Shown here: positions 1 through 7,673 of the stretch, one piece after another
How the letters are laid out: each line of letters opens with the position of its first letter
How positions within the stretch are numbered: position 1 is the stretch's first letter
Notes under the pieces: generated by a model
Databases searched by the model: none
Told to the model about the DNA's origin: nothing
Seen by the model: the letters and a program-made list of their open reading frames with translations, nothing else
Made by a program: the position numbers and the translations under genes
Assembly: GCA_035513215.1 (NCBI GenBank)
Contig: DATKCK010000030.1
Location: forward strand, 1-32,561
From: DATCZB01 sp035513215
GTDB lineage: Bacteria; Pseudomonadota; Gammaproteobacteria; Steroidobacterales; Rariloculaceae
Reading direction: 5' to 3'
DNA: 32,561 bases

Positions 1-334
1 CCGAGACGATCCTTTGCAAGATCACACTGAGAATTTCGGCGCCAACACGACGCTCTCAGCTCGCAGGATCAAAAACTGCGCGAGAGTCCGATCAAATCGA
101 TAAATCCGGTCTCAGGAGGCTCTTTTGACACAGCCTCGGCCGATCGACGTCCTACGTACTCGGGGCCTTCGCCGATAACTGAGCGCCTCCACTACCGACA
201 ATGCGGGTCACTCATCCGCGGTGATATCGGAGTGACCGCGCTCGTCGCCGAACCGGTCGGTCGTTCGAGCCACGATATGCCCTGTGCGACCGGGACAACA
301 CACGTCCGCGTATTTTCGCTTCGGCCGGTCCTGG
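1..334. other. Region without a recognisable gene, probably mobile-element debris
   Basis: No open frame here has convincing coding character. A short dyad, GAGGCT-N10-AGCCTC at about 117-138, encloses TTTTGACAC and looks like the terminus of an insertion sequence, but I cannot assign a family. Together with the transposase fragment that follows, this suggests layered, decayed mobile DNA. Confidence 0.4.
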
Positions 335-433
335 AATCTTGGCGGCGCCCCAGCTCGGCTTCTCGCGCTTGAGTCTGACGATCAGCGTCCCGATCGCCTC
401 GGGCAGCTCGTTGGCGTATCGGCTCCCGCGAAG
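335..433 (-). pseudogene. Transposase remnant (IS481-like integrase fragment)
   Basis: Only about 33 codons remain readable on the minus strand. They contain RYANELPEAI, then IVRLKREKPSWGAAKI, which resembles the N-terminal helix-turn-helix part of IS481/IS3-type transposases, where a segment like LKxExPxWGAxKI is typical. The match ends abruptly after KI, there is no start codon, and no DDE catalytic domain follows. The family assignment rests on recall of the motif, not on a search. The fragment fits an eroded insertion sequence in the accessory strip beside the tRNA gene. Confidence 0.5.
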
Positions 434-482
434 TTACTCAGCATCTTTCCCATTGAGCTTAAGCTGGTGTTAAGGTTCGCCC

Positions 483-788
483 TTGCCAGTGGAACCAATT
501 CTTACCAAAGAGGAACTAGAAACTCCGCGCACAGCGGCGGAGATGTTGCCTTGGGTTTTTGCGGCGGCAGATCGGTTTAGGGCTTCACGCGAGCTTCGCG
601 TAGCAGCGCGGGAAGGAAGATTCTTCGCGCCGCAACTGATGGACGAGGCTTTGCCGATCGCGCTATTTGCGCACTCATTCTACCGCGCGAGTTCCGAAGT
701 CGAGATTACCCACCTTATCGGCAGCCAGCCGTACGACGCGGTTGTCTCAGATAAGCGCTCCGAGCCCAATGTCCTTAGCGAGACATAG
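483..788 (+). CDS. Hypothetical protein, possibly C-terminally truncated
   Basis: A 101-residue frame opens with TTG and ends in TAG fifteen bases before the tRNA gene. I do not recognise the protein. It is rich in charged and aromatic residues, with a helical stretch around residues 18-60 (MLPWVFAAADRF, then RELRVAAREGRFF) and no signal peptide or membrane segment. The C-terminus looks abrupt (SEPNVLSET), so this may be the surviving front part of a longer gene cut when DNA was inserted or lost next to the tRNA. The composition is more mixed than that of the surrounding core genes. The TTG start is uncertain, and an internal ATG exists near codon 20. Confidence 0.4.
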   Translation: MPVEPILTKEELETPRTAAEMLPWVFAAADRFRASRELRVAAREGRFFAPQLMDEALPIALFAHSFYRASSEVEITHLIGSQPYDAVVSDKRSEPNVLSET

Positions 789-802
789 CACCCAAAGCAA
801 AA

Positions 803-879
<77 letters not shown>

Positions 880-881
880 GT

Positions 882-1148
882 CTATGACTCTTTGAAGCGG
901 CGGACGCCAGATCGCCAGAGCGACTCGAATTCCGCTTTCGTGACGTTGCTCTTAAGCATCGGCGCTGCCAGGCGCGCCAGGCCGAACCAGCCGGGCTGCT
1001 GGAGCGAGGGCACGCACTGCTCGGCCACCGTGCCGTCGTGGCCGACGACGAACTCGCGCTGCACCCACCCGTCCTCGTCGACTTCAGTGTATAGCGCGGG
1101 CATCTTGAGCGTCGCAAGCTCCGTCCGGGTCCATTTGACGTAGATCAT
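882..1148 (-). CDS. DUF6881-like small protein
   Basis: This is an 88-residue soluble protein. It has the pattern of DUF6881 proteins: an N-terminal beta strand IYVKW, then LYTEVDEDGWVQREFVV, then a C-terminal KAEFESLW. Its function is unknown. The start is ambiguous. ATG at 1148 gives the family-like N-terminus MIYVKW, while ATG at 1163 adds five residues but has its AAGAAGG purine tract directly touching the codon. A TATAAT hexamer at 1182-1187 on the same strand rules out the much longer upstream reading. The gene ends two bases from the tRNA-Arg 5' end and may be transcribed into it. Confidence 0.65.
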   Translation of the reverse strand: MIYVKWTRTELATLKMPALYTEVDEDGWVQREFVVGHDGTVAEQCVPSLQQPGWFGLARLAAPMLKSNVTKAEFESLWRSGVRRFKES

Positions 1149-1181
1149 TGCCTGAAGGTTCATCCTTCTTGTTATCGGCCC

Positions 1182-1187
1182 ATTATA
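1182..1187 (-). promoter_or_regulatory. Probable -10 box for the DUF6881-like gene and tRNA-Arg
   Basis: A perfect TATAAT on the minus strand lies 18 bases before ATG 1163. No good -35 hexamer is seen at 16-18 bases spacing, so the promoter is tentative. If used, it would serve the small gene and perhaps the tRNA behind it. Confidence 0.45.
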
Positions 1188-1197
1188 GCGAGCGAAT

Positions 1198-1707
1198 CTA
1201 CGCCGTCTCGCGCCGGCCGCGTATCCAGCTCTCCGGGACCCGTGTCGCCTCGACGGTCGCCTCGACGCAGATCTTGCCTCTGGCCTGAAGTGCGCACGAT
1301 AAGACATAAGTCCGGTCCGTCAGACCGATGACGCGTGCTTCGAGCGCGAGCTCCGTGTGCATCGGCGTCGGCCGCCGATACTCGAGCGCGAGCTTCGACG
1401 TCGCGTAATAGAAGTCGGCGCCCGTCCCGATCTCGCGGCCCGCGTCGCGATAGGCCCAGCCGGCGGCCGTGCAGATGCAATGGCAATCGATGATCGTGGC
1501 GAGGATGCCGCCGTTGACGAAATGCGAGGGTCCGGCGCAATGGTAGGGCTCGGGCGTGAATCGGGCCACGCTCGATTCGCTCCCCGACCAGTAGCTTTTT
1601 ATGCGCAGGCCGTCGGGGTTGTGCGGACCACAACCAAAACAATGGTTGTGAGGCAGCAGGTCCTGTAAGGCAGTGAGCTTAACGCTGCTCTCGGGGTCGC
1701 GCTTCAT
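1198..1707 (-). CDS. PaaI-type hotdog thioesterase family protein
   Basis: The 169-residue protein begins with a cysteine/histidine signature, HNHCFGCGPHNPDGL (residues 20-34), seen in PaaI-like hotdog thioesterases. It continues with HFVNGGILATIIDCHC (about 62-77), corresponding to the hotdog central helix. This family hydrolyses acyl-CoA or related thioesters, and the substrate cannot be predicted here. The ATG lies 29 bases inside the 3' end of the upstream RRM gene, and no strong Shine-Dalgarno is visible, so translation is probably coupled or starts a few codons later. The protein is cytosolic, with no signal peptide. Confidence 0.75.
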   Translation of the reverse strand: MKRDPESSVKLTALQDLLPHNHCFGCGPHNPDGLRIKSYWSGSESSVARFTPEPYHCAGPSHFVNGGILATIIDCHCICTAAGWAYRDAGREIGTGADFYYATSKLALEYRRPTPMHTELALEARVIGLTDRTYVLSCALQARGKICVEATVEATRVPESWIRGRRETA

Positions 1708-1930
1708 TGATTCGAAGCGTGCGTCCTCCGAGTTCCTTGCCGTTGAGCTCTGCGATGGCCGCCTCGCCCTCGGCCTGGTTCGGCATCTCTACGAAGCCGA
1801 ACCCCCGCGAACGACCGGTCTCTCGATCCGAAAGGATCTTGACCGATGAGACATCGCCGTAAGCCGAAAACGCCTCTCGCAGCTCATCTTCACTCATCCC
1901 GTAGGACAAGTTGCCAACATAGATATTCAT
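1679..1930 (-). CDS. RRM-type RNA-binding protein
   Basis: This 83-residue protein is a single RNA recognition motif. RNP2 is IYVGNL near the N-terminus and RNP1 is RGFGFVEM around residue 44. Small stand-alone RRM proteins of this kind occur in many bacteria, are often cold-induced and bind RNA; that role is family knowledge. ATG at 1930 is preferred over the TTG immediately upstream at 1933. The last 29 bases overlap the thioesterase gene start, suggesting a two-gene operon. The C-terminal tail ARPREQR is basic. Confidence 0.9.
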   Translation of the reverse strand: MNIYVGNLSYGMSEDELREAFSAYGDVSSVKILSDRETGRSRGFGFVEMPNQAEGEAAIAELNGKELGGRTLRINEARPREQR

Positions 1931-2173
1931 CAAAGTGTCTCACGCCGTCTTAAACAGCTAGCAGCTCAATCAACGGCGTGAAATCAAGCGCTAGACCGGT
2001 GGGCTCGTTCGATCTCTTGCTAGTTATCGCGCTTGATAGAAAGATACCCAGCCGGAGCCAAGTGCCAAATGCACCAACCGACTCTAAGCTCGCGCAGGGT
2101 ACGGGTCAATGCCGCGCCCGGCCGAAATGCCCGCATCTCGGGCTCTCAGCGGGAATTCCCGCCGGCGGATACC
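1931..2173. other. Intergenic region between the envelope operon and the RRM gene
   Basis: No gene is seen. A 9-bp inverted repeat (ATCAAGCGC at 1983-1991 and GCGCTTGAT at 2029-2037) and a perfect 14-bp palindrome GCGGGAATTCCCGC at 2149-2162 are present. The second lies just past the stop of the membrane-protein gene and could help end transcription, but no T-run follows. It should also contain the RRM promoter, which I cannot pick with confidence. Confidence 0.4.
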
Positions 2174-2581
2174 TTATATATCCCGGTGAGCGGCATATAT
2201 CCCGGTGAGCGGCGCGGCCGCGGCCGCGATGAAGGCCAGGAGCCACAGATAGAAGCCGACGGCGAAGCCGAAGGCCGGGACGCTGCGCCCCGCGCTCTCG
2301 GCAACCGATGCTGCGGTGAAGCTCGAGACGGCGAGCAGCAGGCCAAGCGCAGCAGCTCCGAGGGCGAGCCGGTAACGCCGGATCCAGCCCAGCACGAATG
2401 TCAGGCCGAGCACGGGATTCGCATACCACGCAACGACACCGTCGCGCCAGCCGCCGGCGCCCTGGCGCAGCACATCCATGCCGGACTGCGTCGGGATTCC
2501 CGAGCCTTCGATCGCAGGCATGGACAACGAAACGACAAAGAGCAGCGCACCGAGCAGAACGAGCCAGCGGTCCGATGACAC
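2174..2581 (-). CDS. Predicted multi-pass membrane protein with altered C-terminus
   Basis: This 135-residue hydrophobic protein has about four membrane segments, near residues 6-22, 55-68, 72-92 and 102-122. It uses a GTG start three bases after the TAG of the upstream DUF6174 gene, so it is the last gene of the seven-gene envelope operon. I do not recognise a family. A 19-bp tandem duplication (2176-2213) lies across its end. It makes the protein finish PLTGIYAAHRDI, whereas removing one copy would give PLTGIYKVSAGGNSR, suggesting a recent slip that changed the tail. Confidence 0.6.
   Translation of the reverse strand: MSSDRWLVLLGALLFVVSLSMPAIEGSGIPTQSGMDVLRQGAGGWRDGVVAWYANPVLGLTFVLGWIRRYRLALGAAALGLLLAVSSFTAASVAESAGRSVPAFGFAVGFYLWLLAFIAAAAAPLTGIYAAHRDI
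2176..2213. repeat. Perfect 19-bp tandem duplication
   Basis: The unit ATATATCCCGGTGAGCGGC occurs at 2176-2194 and again, identically, at 2195-2213. It falls in the last codons of the minus-strand membrane-protein gene. Because 19 is not a multiple of three, it moves the end of that gene into another frame. Confidence 0.97.
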
Positions 2582-2584
2582 TTG

Positions 2585-3043
2585 CTAGCGCGGCTCGAAT
2601 TGCGTCAGGCGCAGATCGGTTTCGTCACCGACTACGCCTAAGTCGTAATCGATATACAGCGACGTCGGATAACCGAAATCGGGCTCATACTCGGCCCGAA
2701 CGACGGCATCGCGCGCGTAGGCGCCTGCGAGCTTGTCGAAGAGATCGTCGACGGTCCAGTACAGATCGAGGCTGCCGTCGCGTGCCGGCACCTCGCGATC
2801 GGAATCGCCATGCAGGTGGTAGACGTTCTCGACCTCGCCATTCGTCACCGTCACCACGGTCACCGGCGGCTCGTCGCGGTTGCAGTCGCAGTACTTCTGG
2901 TAGCCGTAGCGATAGTCGCCGGACTGTGTCGCCTGCCAGAGCGCCCGCGCGGCCTCGAGCCGCGCGACACCGGCCTCGTCGGCCGGTGCCGGCACGCCGG
3001 CGAGGAGCCCGATCAGACCGATCGTCGTCGCAACCCGCTTCAT
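2585..3043 (-). CDS. Secreted DUF6174 family protein
   Basis: The 152-residue precursor begins MKRVATTIGLIGLLAG, followed by VPAPADE, a Sec signal peptide probably cleaved after PA. The mature part has DUF6174 features: ALWQATQSGDYRYGYQKYCDC near the start, VTVTNGEV in the middle, and TVDDLFDKL with GYPTSLYIDYD near the end. The function is unknown, and the location is likely periplasmic. A clear AAGGA lies 9 bases before ATG 3043. The start overlaps the stop of the upstream gene as ATGA, a sign of translational coupling, and the stop lies three bases before the downstream start. Confidence 0.8.
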   Translation of the reverse strand: MKRVATTIGLIGLLAGVPAPADEAGVARLEAARALWQATQSGDYRYGYQKYCDCNRDEPPVTVVTVTNGEVENVYHLHGDSDREVPARDGSLDLYWTVDDLFDKLAGAYARDAVVRAEYEPDFGYPTSLYIDYDLGVVGDETDLRLTQFEPR

Positions 3044-3402
3044 GAACTGGTTTCCTTCCCGCGTGCAGAAGCCCAGATCATAACGCTCGCGACGAGAAGG
3101 AACAGGTCCAGAATGCCGAAGATCCGGAACCAGTGGTCCACATTGAGCGAGAATGCACCGACACCGAAGAAGGACAGCACGAAGCAAACGAAAATGACGG
3201 CTGCATGCCCGTGCCAGGATGCGATGGCCGCCACGAGACCGACCAGGGCGGCGAAAAGGCCATACGCGACGGCAATCCCGCCGATGGCCGTGCCGCCGTC
3301 GAGCATGAAACCGCCGACCGGAAACCAGATGATCGCGATCCAGAGGGCGGCTGTCGCCCCGCCTGCGAGCAGGCCGATGGCGCGTCCGGCGACCGACAGC
3401 AT
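3040..3402 (-). CDS. Predicted four-TM membrane protein
   Basis: The 120-residue protein has hydrophobic segments near residues 5-28, 37-60, 65-85 and 92-112, connected by very short loops. It ends with a charged tail, ARGKETSS. No family is recognised. It is embedded in the envelope operon, 12 bases after the glycine-zipper gene and overlapping the DUF6174 gene by 4 bases. The strict coupling suggests it works with its neighbours in the inner membrane. Confidence 0.65.
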   Translation of the reverse strand: MLSVAGRAIGLLAGGATAALWIAIIWFPVGGFMLDGGTAIGGIAVAYGLFAALVGLVAAIASWHGHAAVIFVCFVLSFFGVGAFSLNVDHWFRIFGILDLFLLVASVMIWASARGKETSS

Positions 3403-3414
3403 GCGTGCCGCCTT

Positions 3415-3615
3415 CTACAGATCGGCCGAAACGACGACGATGGCCGCTGCCAGCAGGCTCAAGCCCACGCCGATCCCGATGGCGGCGCCGATCGCCGCGC
3501 CGATCACGACGTTACCGAAGGCATAGCCGATCGCGCCGCCGACGATCACGCCCCAGAGCAGGCCGGCCGGCAGTGCGATCGCGCCCCAGAACGGAAACCC
3601 TTTTCGCTCACGCAT
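3415..3615 (-). CDS. Small glycine-zipper membrane protein
   Basis: This 66-residue protein has a basic N-terminus, MRERKGFPFWG, then two hydrophobic helices dominated by small residues. The segment IVGGAIGYAFGNVVIG, then AAIGAAIGIGVG, carries repeated GxxxG/AxxxG spacing, typical of tightly packed or oligomerising membrane helices. ATG 3615 is one base after the TGA of the diguanylate cyclase gene, and the two are surely co-translated. A longer upstream reading would run back inside the cyclase gene and is rejected. The function is unknown. Confidence 0.7.
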   Translation of the reverse strand: MRERKGFPFWGAIALPAGLLWGVIVGGAIGYAFGNVVIGAAIGAAIGIGVGLSLLAAAIVVVSADL

Positions 3616-3616
3616 A

Positions 3617-4687
3617 TCAACGCTTTTGTATGACCAGGCGGCCCGAGGGCTTCTCGCGGCCCTCCTTGTCTTTATACAGATCGCGGCCGGCCGCCGCCAT
3701 GACCTCCTGGAGCGTTCCGCCATCGTCGGGCATGCAGCCGATGCCTACGCCGACCTGCACGCGGACGATCCGGGAGTCGACCTCGAGCGTCGTCGCGAAG
3801 ACGACGTTGCGGATTCGCTGCGCGACCTCCCGCGCGATGACAGGATCGGCATTGGCGAGCAGCGCGGCAAACTCATCGCCGCCGTAACGCGCGACGATAT
3901 CGCTCGTGCGCGTGAGCCTTACGAGCGCGTCGGTCACGAGCCGAATGGCCTTGTCGCCGGCTTCGTTACCGAAGCCGTCGTTAATCGACTTGAGCCCCTT
4001 GATGTCGATCATCAGCACGGCGTAGTTGCCCTGCGCCTGCCGCGCGAGCTCCGCATGCCGTTGCGCGAGCTTGTTGAAGGCGCGCATGTTGTACAGGGCC
4101 GTCAGCTCGTCATGATCGGCCAGCGCCCGGATCCGCTCCTTGGCGATATGAATGTTCTCGGCCAGCAGGATCGTCAGAAACGCGACGAGCACGAAGGGGC
4201 CGAGCACGCTCGCGACCTCGGTCGCGAATGCCGCATCGAGCGCGCCGTAGCCCTGCTCCAGCGCCTGCAACAGCAGATAACAAACGATGATCAGCACGAG
4301 CACCAGAGTGGTCGCGCGCCGGCCGAGCGCAAGTGCGGCCGTGATGATCGGCAGCAGGTAGAGGTTCGTCAGGGCGGCACGCTCGCTGCCGCTGACGGCG
4401 AGCACGGCGGTCAGGAACGCGATCATGACGAGGATCTCGACGCCGATCTTCGCCACCATGCGCGTGGCCAGAAAGCTCGAATACCGGAACACGATGATGA
4501 ATACCGCGAACGCCACGAGAATCCCGACGACGACGACGTCGCGGGCGGCATCGGGGCGGGTGACGAAGAGGTAGAGCGTGACGAGGATCAGGAGCAGCCA
4601 CTCGATCTCGGAGAAGCTGCGCGCGAAGCCGCGAAGCTGGGCCTGCTCGATTTCCTGGTTGCGGACCCGCGGATCTGGGCCGCTCAT
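3617..4687 (-). CDS. Membrane-bound diguanylate cyclase (GGDEF)
   Basis: The 356-residue protein makes cyclic di-GMP from two GTP. The N-terminal half (about residues 30-175) has six hydrophobic segments that anchor and probably sense. The C-terminal half is a GGDEF domain with RYGGDEF at about 267-273. The intact GGDEF implies activity. The RxxD inhibitory site (RTSD, residues 260-263) lies five residues before the GGDEF, so product feedback inhibition is likely. Its start is one base after the ctpA stop and its stop one base before the glycine-zipper gene. No EAL domain is present. Confidence 0.93.
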   Translation of the reverse strand: MSGPDPRVRNQEIEQAQLRGFARSFSEIEWLLLILVTLYLFVTRPDAARDVVVVGILVAFAVFIIVFRYSSFLATRMVAKIGVEILVMIAFLTAVLAVSGSERAALTNLYLLPIITAALALGRRATTLVLVLIIVCYLLLQALEQGYGALDAAFATEVASVLGPFVLVAFLTILLAENIHIAKERIRALADHDELTALYNMRAFNKLAQRHAELARQAQGNYAVLMIDIKGLKSINDGFGNEAGDKAIRLVTDALVRLTRTSDIVARYGGDEFAALLANADPVIAREVAQRIRNVVFATTLEVDSRIVRVQVGVGIGCMPDDGGTLQEVMAAAGRDLYKDKEGREKPSGRLVIQKR

Positions 4688-4688
4688 G

Positions 4689-5927
4689 TCACTCCGCTTG
4701 GCTTAGCGCGATCGCTTCGTAACCGAGTGACTTCAGGGCGTGCTCGAGCTGGGGGTCTTCGGCAATCGTCACGGCGTCGTCGGTGCCGCCGTACTGGCGG
4801 CGCGCATCGCTGGGTCGGACGGTCACGTCGGGCTCGATGCCGAGACCGTTGATCGTGGTTCCCGACGGCGTGAAGTAATGCGCCGTCGTGAGCTTGATCG
4901 CGCTGCCGGCCCCGAGCGGAACGACGCTTTGCACCGACCCCTTGCCGTAGCTTCGCTGCCCGATGAGATCCGCGCGTCCGTGATCCTTGAGCGCGCCGGC
5001 AACGATCTCGGAGCCGGACGCCGAGCCCCGGTTGATCAGCACGGCCAGCGGCACGGACTCGAACGGATCGCCGGGACTCGCGTACTGCTCGAAGCGAGCC
5101 TGTCGAATCCGTCCGTCGCCGCGCACGATCAGACCGCCCTCGAGAAACTGGTCGGCGACACCGATGGCCGCGTCGAGCACGCCGCCCGGGTTGTCCCTGA
5201 GATCGAGCACGACCCCGCTGAGCGTGCGCTCGCCGCCTTGCGTCAGCGAGCTTGCCGCGGTCTCGAGCTCGGCGAGCGTGCTGTCCGAGAATCCGCTGAC
5301 TCGGATGTAGCCGAAGCCGCCGGCCAGATACTCGCTGCGCACGGTCTGGACCCGGATCGCTGTTCGCGTCAGCGAGAAGTTGAACAGGTCCTCGTTCGCG
5401 CCGCGGCTGACGCCGAGCCTGACCTCGGTGCCCGGACGGCCCCGCATCCGGTTGACGGCGGCTTCGAGCCCGTTGTCGCCGACGGGCACGTCGTCGACGG
5501 AAACGACGATGTCGCCGGCGAGGATGCCGGCCTTTGCTGCCGGCGCATTGTCGACCGCCGCGATGACCGTCAACTTGCCGTCGCGAATATCCACATCGAG
5601 ACCGACGCCGGTGTAGGTTCCGGTCGTCGCGATCCGAATGTCCTCGTACTGGCGGTTATCGAGATAGCGGGAATGCTGGTCGAGCCCCTCGAGCATGCCG
5701 CGGATCGCGTTCTCGACAAGCGTCTCCTCGTCGATCTGGTCGACGTACTCGTTGCGCACGCGCGCGATCGCCTCGGTGAGCAGGGCAAGACTGTCATCCT
5801 CGAGCGCGTCGAAGGTCGACACGGGCGCCTGCTCGCGCTCGGCGAGCATCGAGCTCGAGATGGACACGGTGAGGCCGAGCACGGTGCCTATGACGAGCAC
5901 GAGAATGCTGCGCACTTTCAGGGACAT
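4689..5927 (-). CDS. ctpA: Carboxy-terminal processing protease CtpA (S41)
   Basis: This is a 412-residue periplasmic serine protease. An N-terminal signal or anchor helix (residues 4-26) is followed by a helical domain with AIRGMLEGLDQHSRYL. A PDZ domain spans about 98-185 (TGVGLDVD, then AAKAGILAGDIV) and the S41 core follows. The catalytic pair is visible: Ser304 in GSASGSE and Lys329 in SYGKGS, 25 residues apart as in E. coli Prc. In relatives such as Pseudomonas CtpA, the enzyme degrades peptidoglycan cross-link hydrolases. ATG 5927 has GGGAAGAG upstream and gives a proper signal, and is preferred over the codon 15 residues earlier. The gene follows envC by 75 bases. Confidence 0.93.
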   Translation of the reverse strand: MSLKVRSILVLVIGTVLGLTVSISSSMLAEREQAPVSTFDALEDDSLALLTEAIARVRNEYVDQIDEETLVENAIRGMLEGLDQHSRYLDNRQYEDIRIATTGTYTGVGLDVDIRDGKLTVIAAVDNAPAAKAGILAGDIVVSVDDVPVGDNGLEAAVNRMRGRPGTEVRLGVSRGANEDLFNFSLTRTAIRVQTVRSEYLAGGFGYIRVSGFSDSTLAELETAASSLTQGGERTLSGVVLDLRDNPGGVLDAAIGVADQFLEGGLIVRGDGRIRQARFEQYASPGDPFESVPLAVLINRGSASGSEIVAGALKDHGRADLIGQRSYGKGSVQSVVPLGAGSAIKLTTAHYFTPSGTTINGLGIEPDVTVRPSDARRQYGGTDDAVTIAEDPQLEHALKSLGYEAIALSQAE

Positions 5928-6002
5928 GTGGTTGCTCTTCCCCCGGTCTTCCCTTGCCGTCAACGATAGCACAGGCTGCCGGAGCCCGGCACCTCGGCGG
6001 CG

Positions 6003-7148
6003 CTAGCGAATCCAGGCGGTCGGATCGACCGGGTCGCCGTCCTTCAGCAGGCTGAAATAGAGCCCGGTGCCGCCCTGGCCGCCCGTGTTGCCGACCTCGG
6101 CGATCACCTCGCCCGGGGTCACCCAGTCGCCGATCTCGCTGAGCAGCGCGGCATTATGCCCGTACAGCGTCCAGTAGCCGTCGCCATGATCGAGGATCAG
6201 CACGAGCCCCATGTGAGTCAGCCAGTCCGAGTAAATGACGCGGCCGTTGTAGACGGCCCGGACCTCGGTGCCGGCCTCGGCCTCGAGGACCACGCCGTTC
6301 CAGCGAACTCGACCCGAGCTCTCCCGGTAGTCGCCGAACCCGGCCGCGATGCGACCGTCGATTGGCCAGCGGAGCTGGCCGCGCTGCTCGGAGAACGGCG
6401 CGTCGCTCGAGACCGGAAAGCCCTCGACGATTCTCGCGAGCCGCGCGATCGTCTCGTTCAGCTCCGTTTCTTCGGCTCGCATTCGCTCGATGCGTTGCTC
6501 TGCTCCTTGAATCGAGGCGTCGAGCTCCGCGACGAGCGCTTCGCGCTCGGCCCGCTCGCGACCGAGCTTCGCCGCTTCGGCCTGCTCGGCCTCACGCAGC
6601 CGCTCGAGCTCGAGCGTGACGGCTTCGTTCTCGCGCGCGAGCTCGTCGAGCCGCGCGATCTCGATATCGACCGCGGCGATCCTGTCGCTGCGATGCCGGT
6701 TCAGATAATCGTAATAGACGAGCATGCGGCCAAGATCGGCCGGATTCTCCTGACTGAGCAACAGCTTGACGAGCTCCTGCCGCCCGGTCATGTAGCTCAT
6801 CCTGACCTGCTCGGCGAGCGCGTCCTGCTCGCCGTCGAGCCGGCTCGCGGCCACCGCGCGCTCCTCGGCGATTTCGTCGCGGCGCTGCGATCGCGCGTCG
6901 ATCGACTCGCCGAGCGATGCGAGCCGGCTTTCCGTCTCCGCGAGCGAAAGCTCGATCGTCTTGAGCGCCGCCATGCCGTCGTCCCGGCGGCCGATCTGTC
7001 GTTCGACCTCGCGTTCGAGTCGCGCGATCTCGCTGCGCAGCCGTTCGAGCTCCGCCGCGGAGCGCTCCTGCGCGGCGCCGGAGGTCGACGCCGACGCTGC
7101 CGCCAGCCAGATCGTGACCACCGCGAATCTTCGAACCGAAGCCCTCAT
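6003..7148 (-). CDS. envC: EnvC-type murein hydrolase activator
   Basis: The 381-residue protein has a signal peptide (residues 1-26, ending SGAAQ). A long coiled coil follows (about 28-245), rich in ELERL/EIARLE repeats, and then a C-terminal LytM/M23 domain (about 255-381). The LytM metal site is degenerate: the first-histidine motif reads WNGVV (283-287) and the HxH motif is replaced by LYFSLL, while YGHN (329-332) remains. Loss of the zinc ligands is the mark of EnvC, which activates division amidases rather than cutting peptidoglycan. It is the first gene of the seven-gene operon and is divergent from yibN. Confidence 0.92.
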   Translation of the reverse strand: MRASVRRFAVVTIWLAAASASTSGAAQERSAAELERLRSEIARLEREVERQIGRRDDGMAALKTIELSLAETESRLASLGESIDARSQRRDEIAEERAVAASRLDGEQDALAEQVRMSYMTGRQELVKLLLSQENPADLGRMLVYYDYLNRHRSDRIAAVDIEIARLDELARENEAVTLELERLREAEQAEAAKLGRERAEREALVAELDASIQGAEQRIERMRAEETELNETIARLARIVEGFPVSSDAPFSEQRGQLRWPIDGRIAAGFGDYRESSGRVRWNGVVLEAEAGTEVRAVYNGRVIYSDWLTHMGLVLILDHGDGYWTLYGHNAALLSEIGDWVTPGEVIAEVGNTGGQGGTGLYFSLLKDGDPVDPTAWIR

Positions 7149-7197
7149 CGGGCAGAGAGTGTATGCCCAAACGCCACGATTTGCGTGCCGATGCCGC

Positions 7198-7206
7198 TGC
7201 TATAAT
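7198..7206 (+). promoter_or_regulatory. Extended -10 promoter for yibN-secB-gpsA
   Basis: TGCTATAAT is a perfect extended -10 (TGn plus TATAAT), 33 bases before the yibN ATG in the 91-bp divergent gap with envC. No clear -35 is present, which an extended -10 tolerates. Confidence 0.65.
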
Positions 7207-7239
7207 GCCCGCCCTCATGCAGCTGGCCCGGGGCTTTCG

Positions 7240-7659
7240 ATGGGCGAACTCGTCGCCTTCGCCAATTCCCATCCGATACTCGCGAGCGTCGTCGTCGCCT
7301 TCCTCGTCGCCGTGCTCGCTTACGAGGTTCGGCTCAAGACCCGCGGAATCGCTCAGGTATCGACCGGCATGGCCGTGCAGCTGATCAATCGCGGCGCCGC
7401 CATCATCGACGTCCGGCCGCCCGAGGACTTTCAGACCGGACACATCGTCAACGCGAAGAACGTTCCGCTGACCGACCTTGCGACCAAGCCCGACGCCGTG
7501 AAGAAGAAGAAGGACAAGCTCCTGCTCACAGTTTGCGACAACGGCGTCATCGCGCGACGCGCAGCCGACATCCTGCGCAAGGCCGGGTACGATTCGGCCT
7601 TCAGCCTGCAGGGCGGCCTCGCTGCCTGGCGCACAGACAACCTCCCGCTCATCAAATAG
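7240..7659 (+). CDS. yibN: Membrane-anchored rhodanese-like protein YibN
   Basis: The 139-residue protein has one N-terminal membrane helix (about residues 10-28) and a cytoplasmic rhodanese domain. The domain shows IIDVRPPEDFQTGHI (55-69) and an active-site loop with Cys99 in TVCDNG, which can carry persulfide sulfur. It lies directly before secB, as in E. coli and Pseudomonas, though grxC, which normally sits between them, is absent. ATG 7240 is chosen because it starts just before the membrane helix. The much longer open frame upstream crosses the envC promoter region. Confidence 0.9.
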   Translation: MGELVAFANSHPILASVVVAFLVAVLAYEVRLKTRGIAQVSTGMAVQLINRGAAIIDVRPPEDFQTGHIVNAKNVPLTDLATKPDAVKKKKDKLLLTVCDNGVIARRAADILRKAGYDSAFSLQGGLAAWRTDNLPLIK

Positions 7660-7673
7660 GAGAGACAAGGACA

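Noticed and set aside
284..580. A 98-codon plus-strand frame near the left end
   Set aside because: It has no recognisable family, overlaps the transposase remnant read on the other strand and the following ORF, and has no ribosome-binding site.
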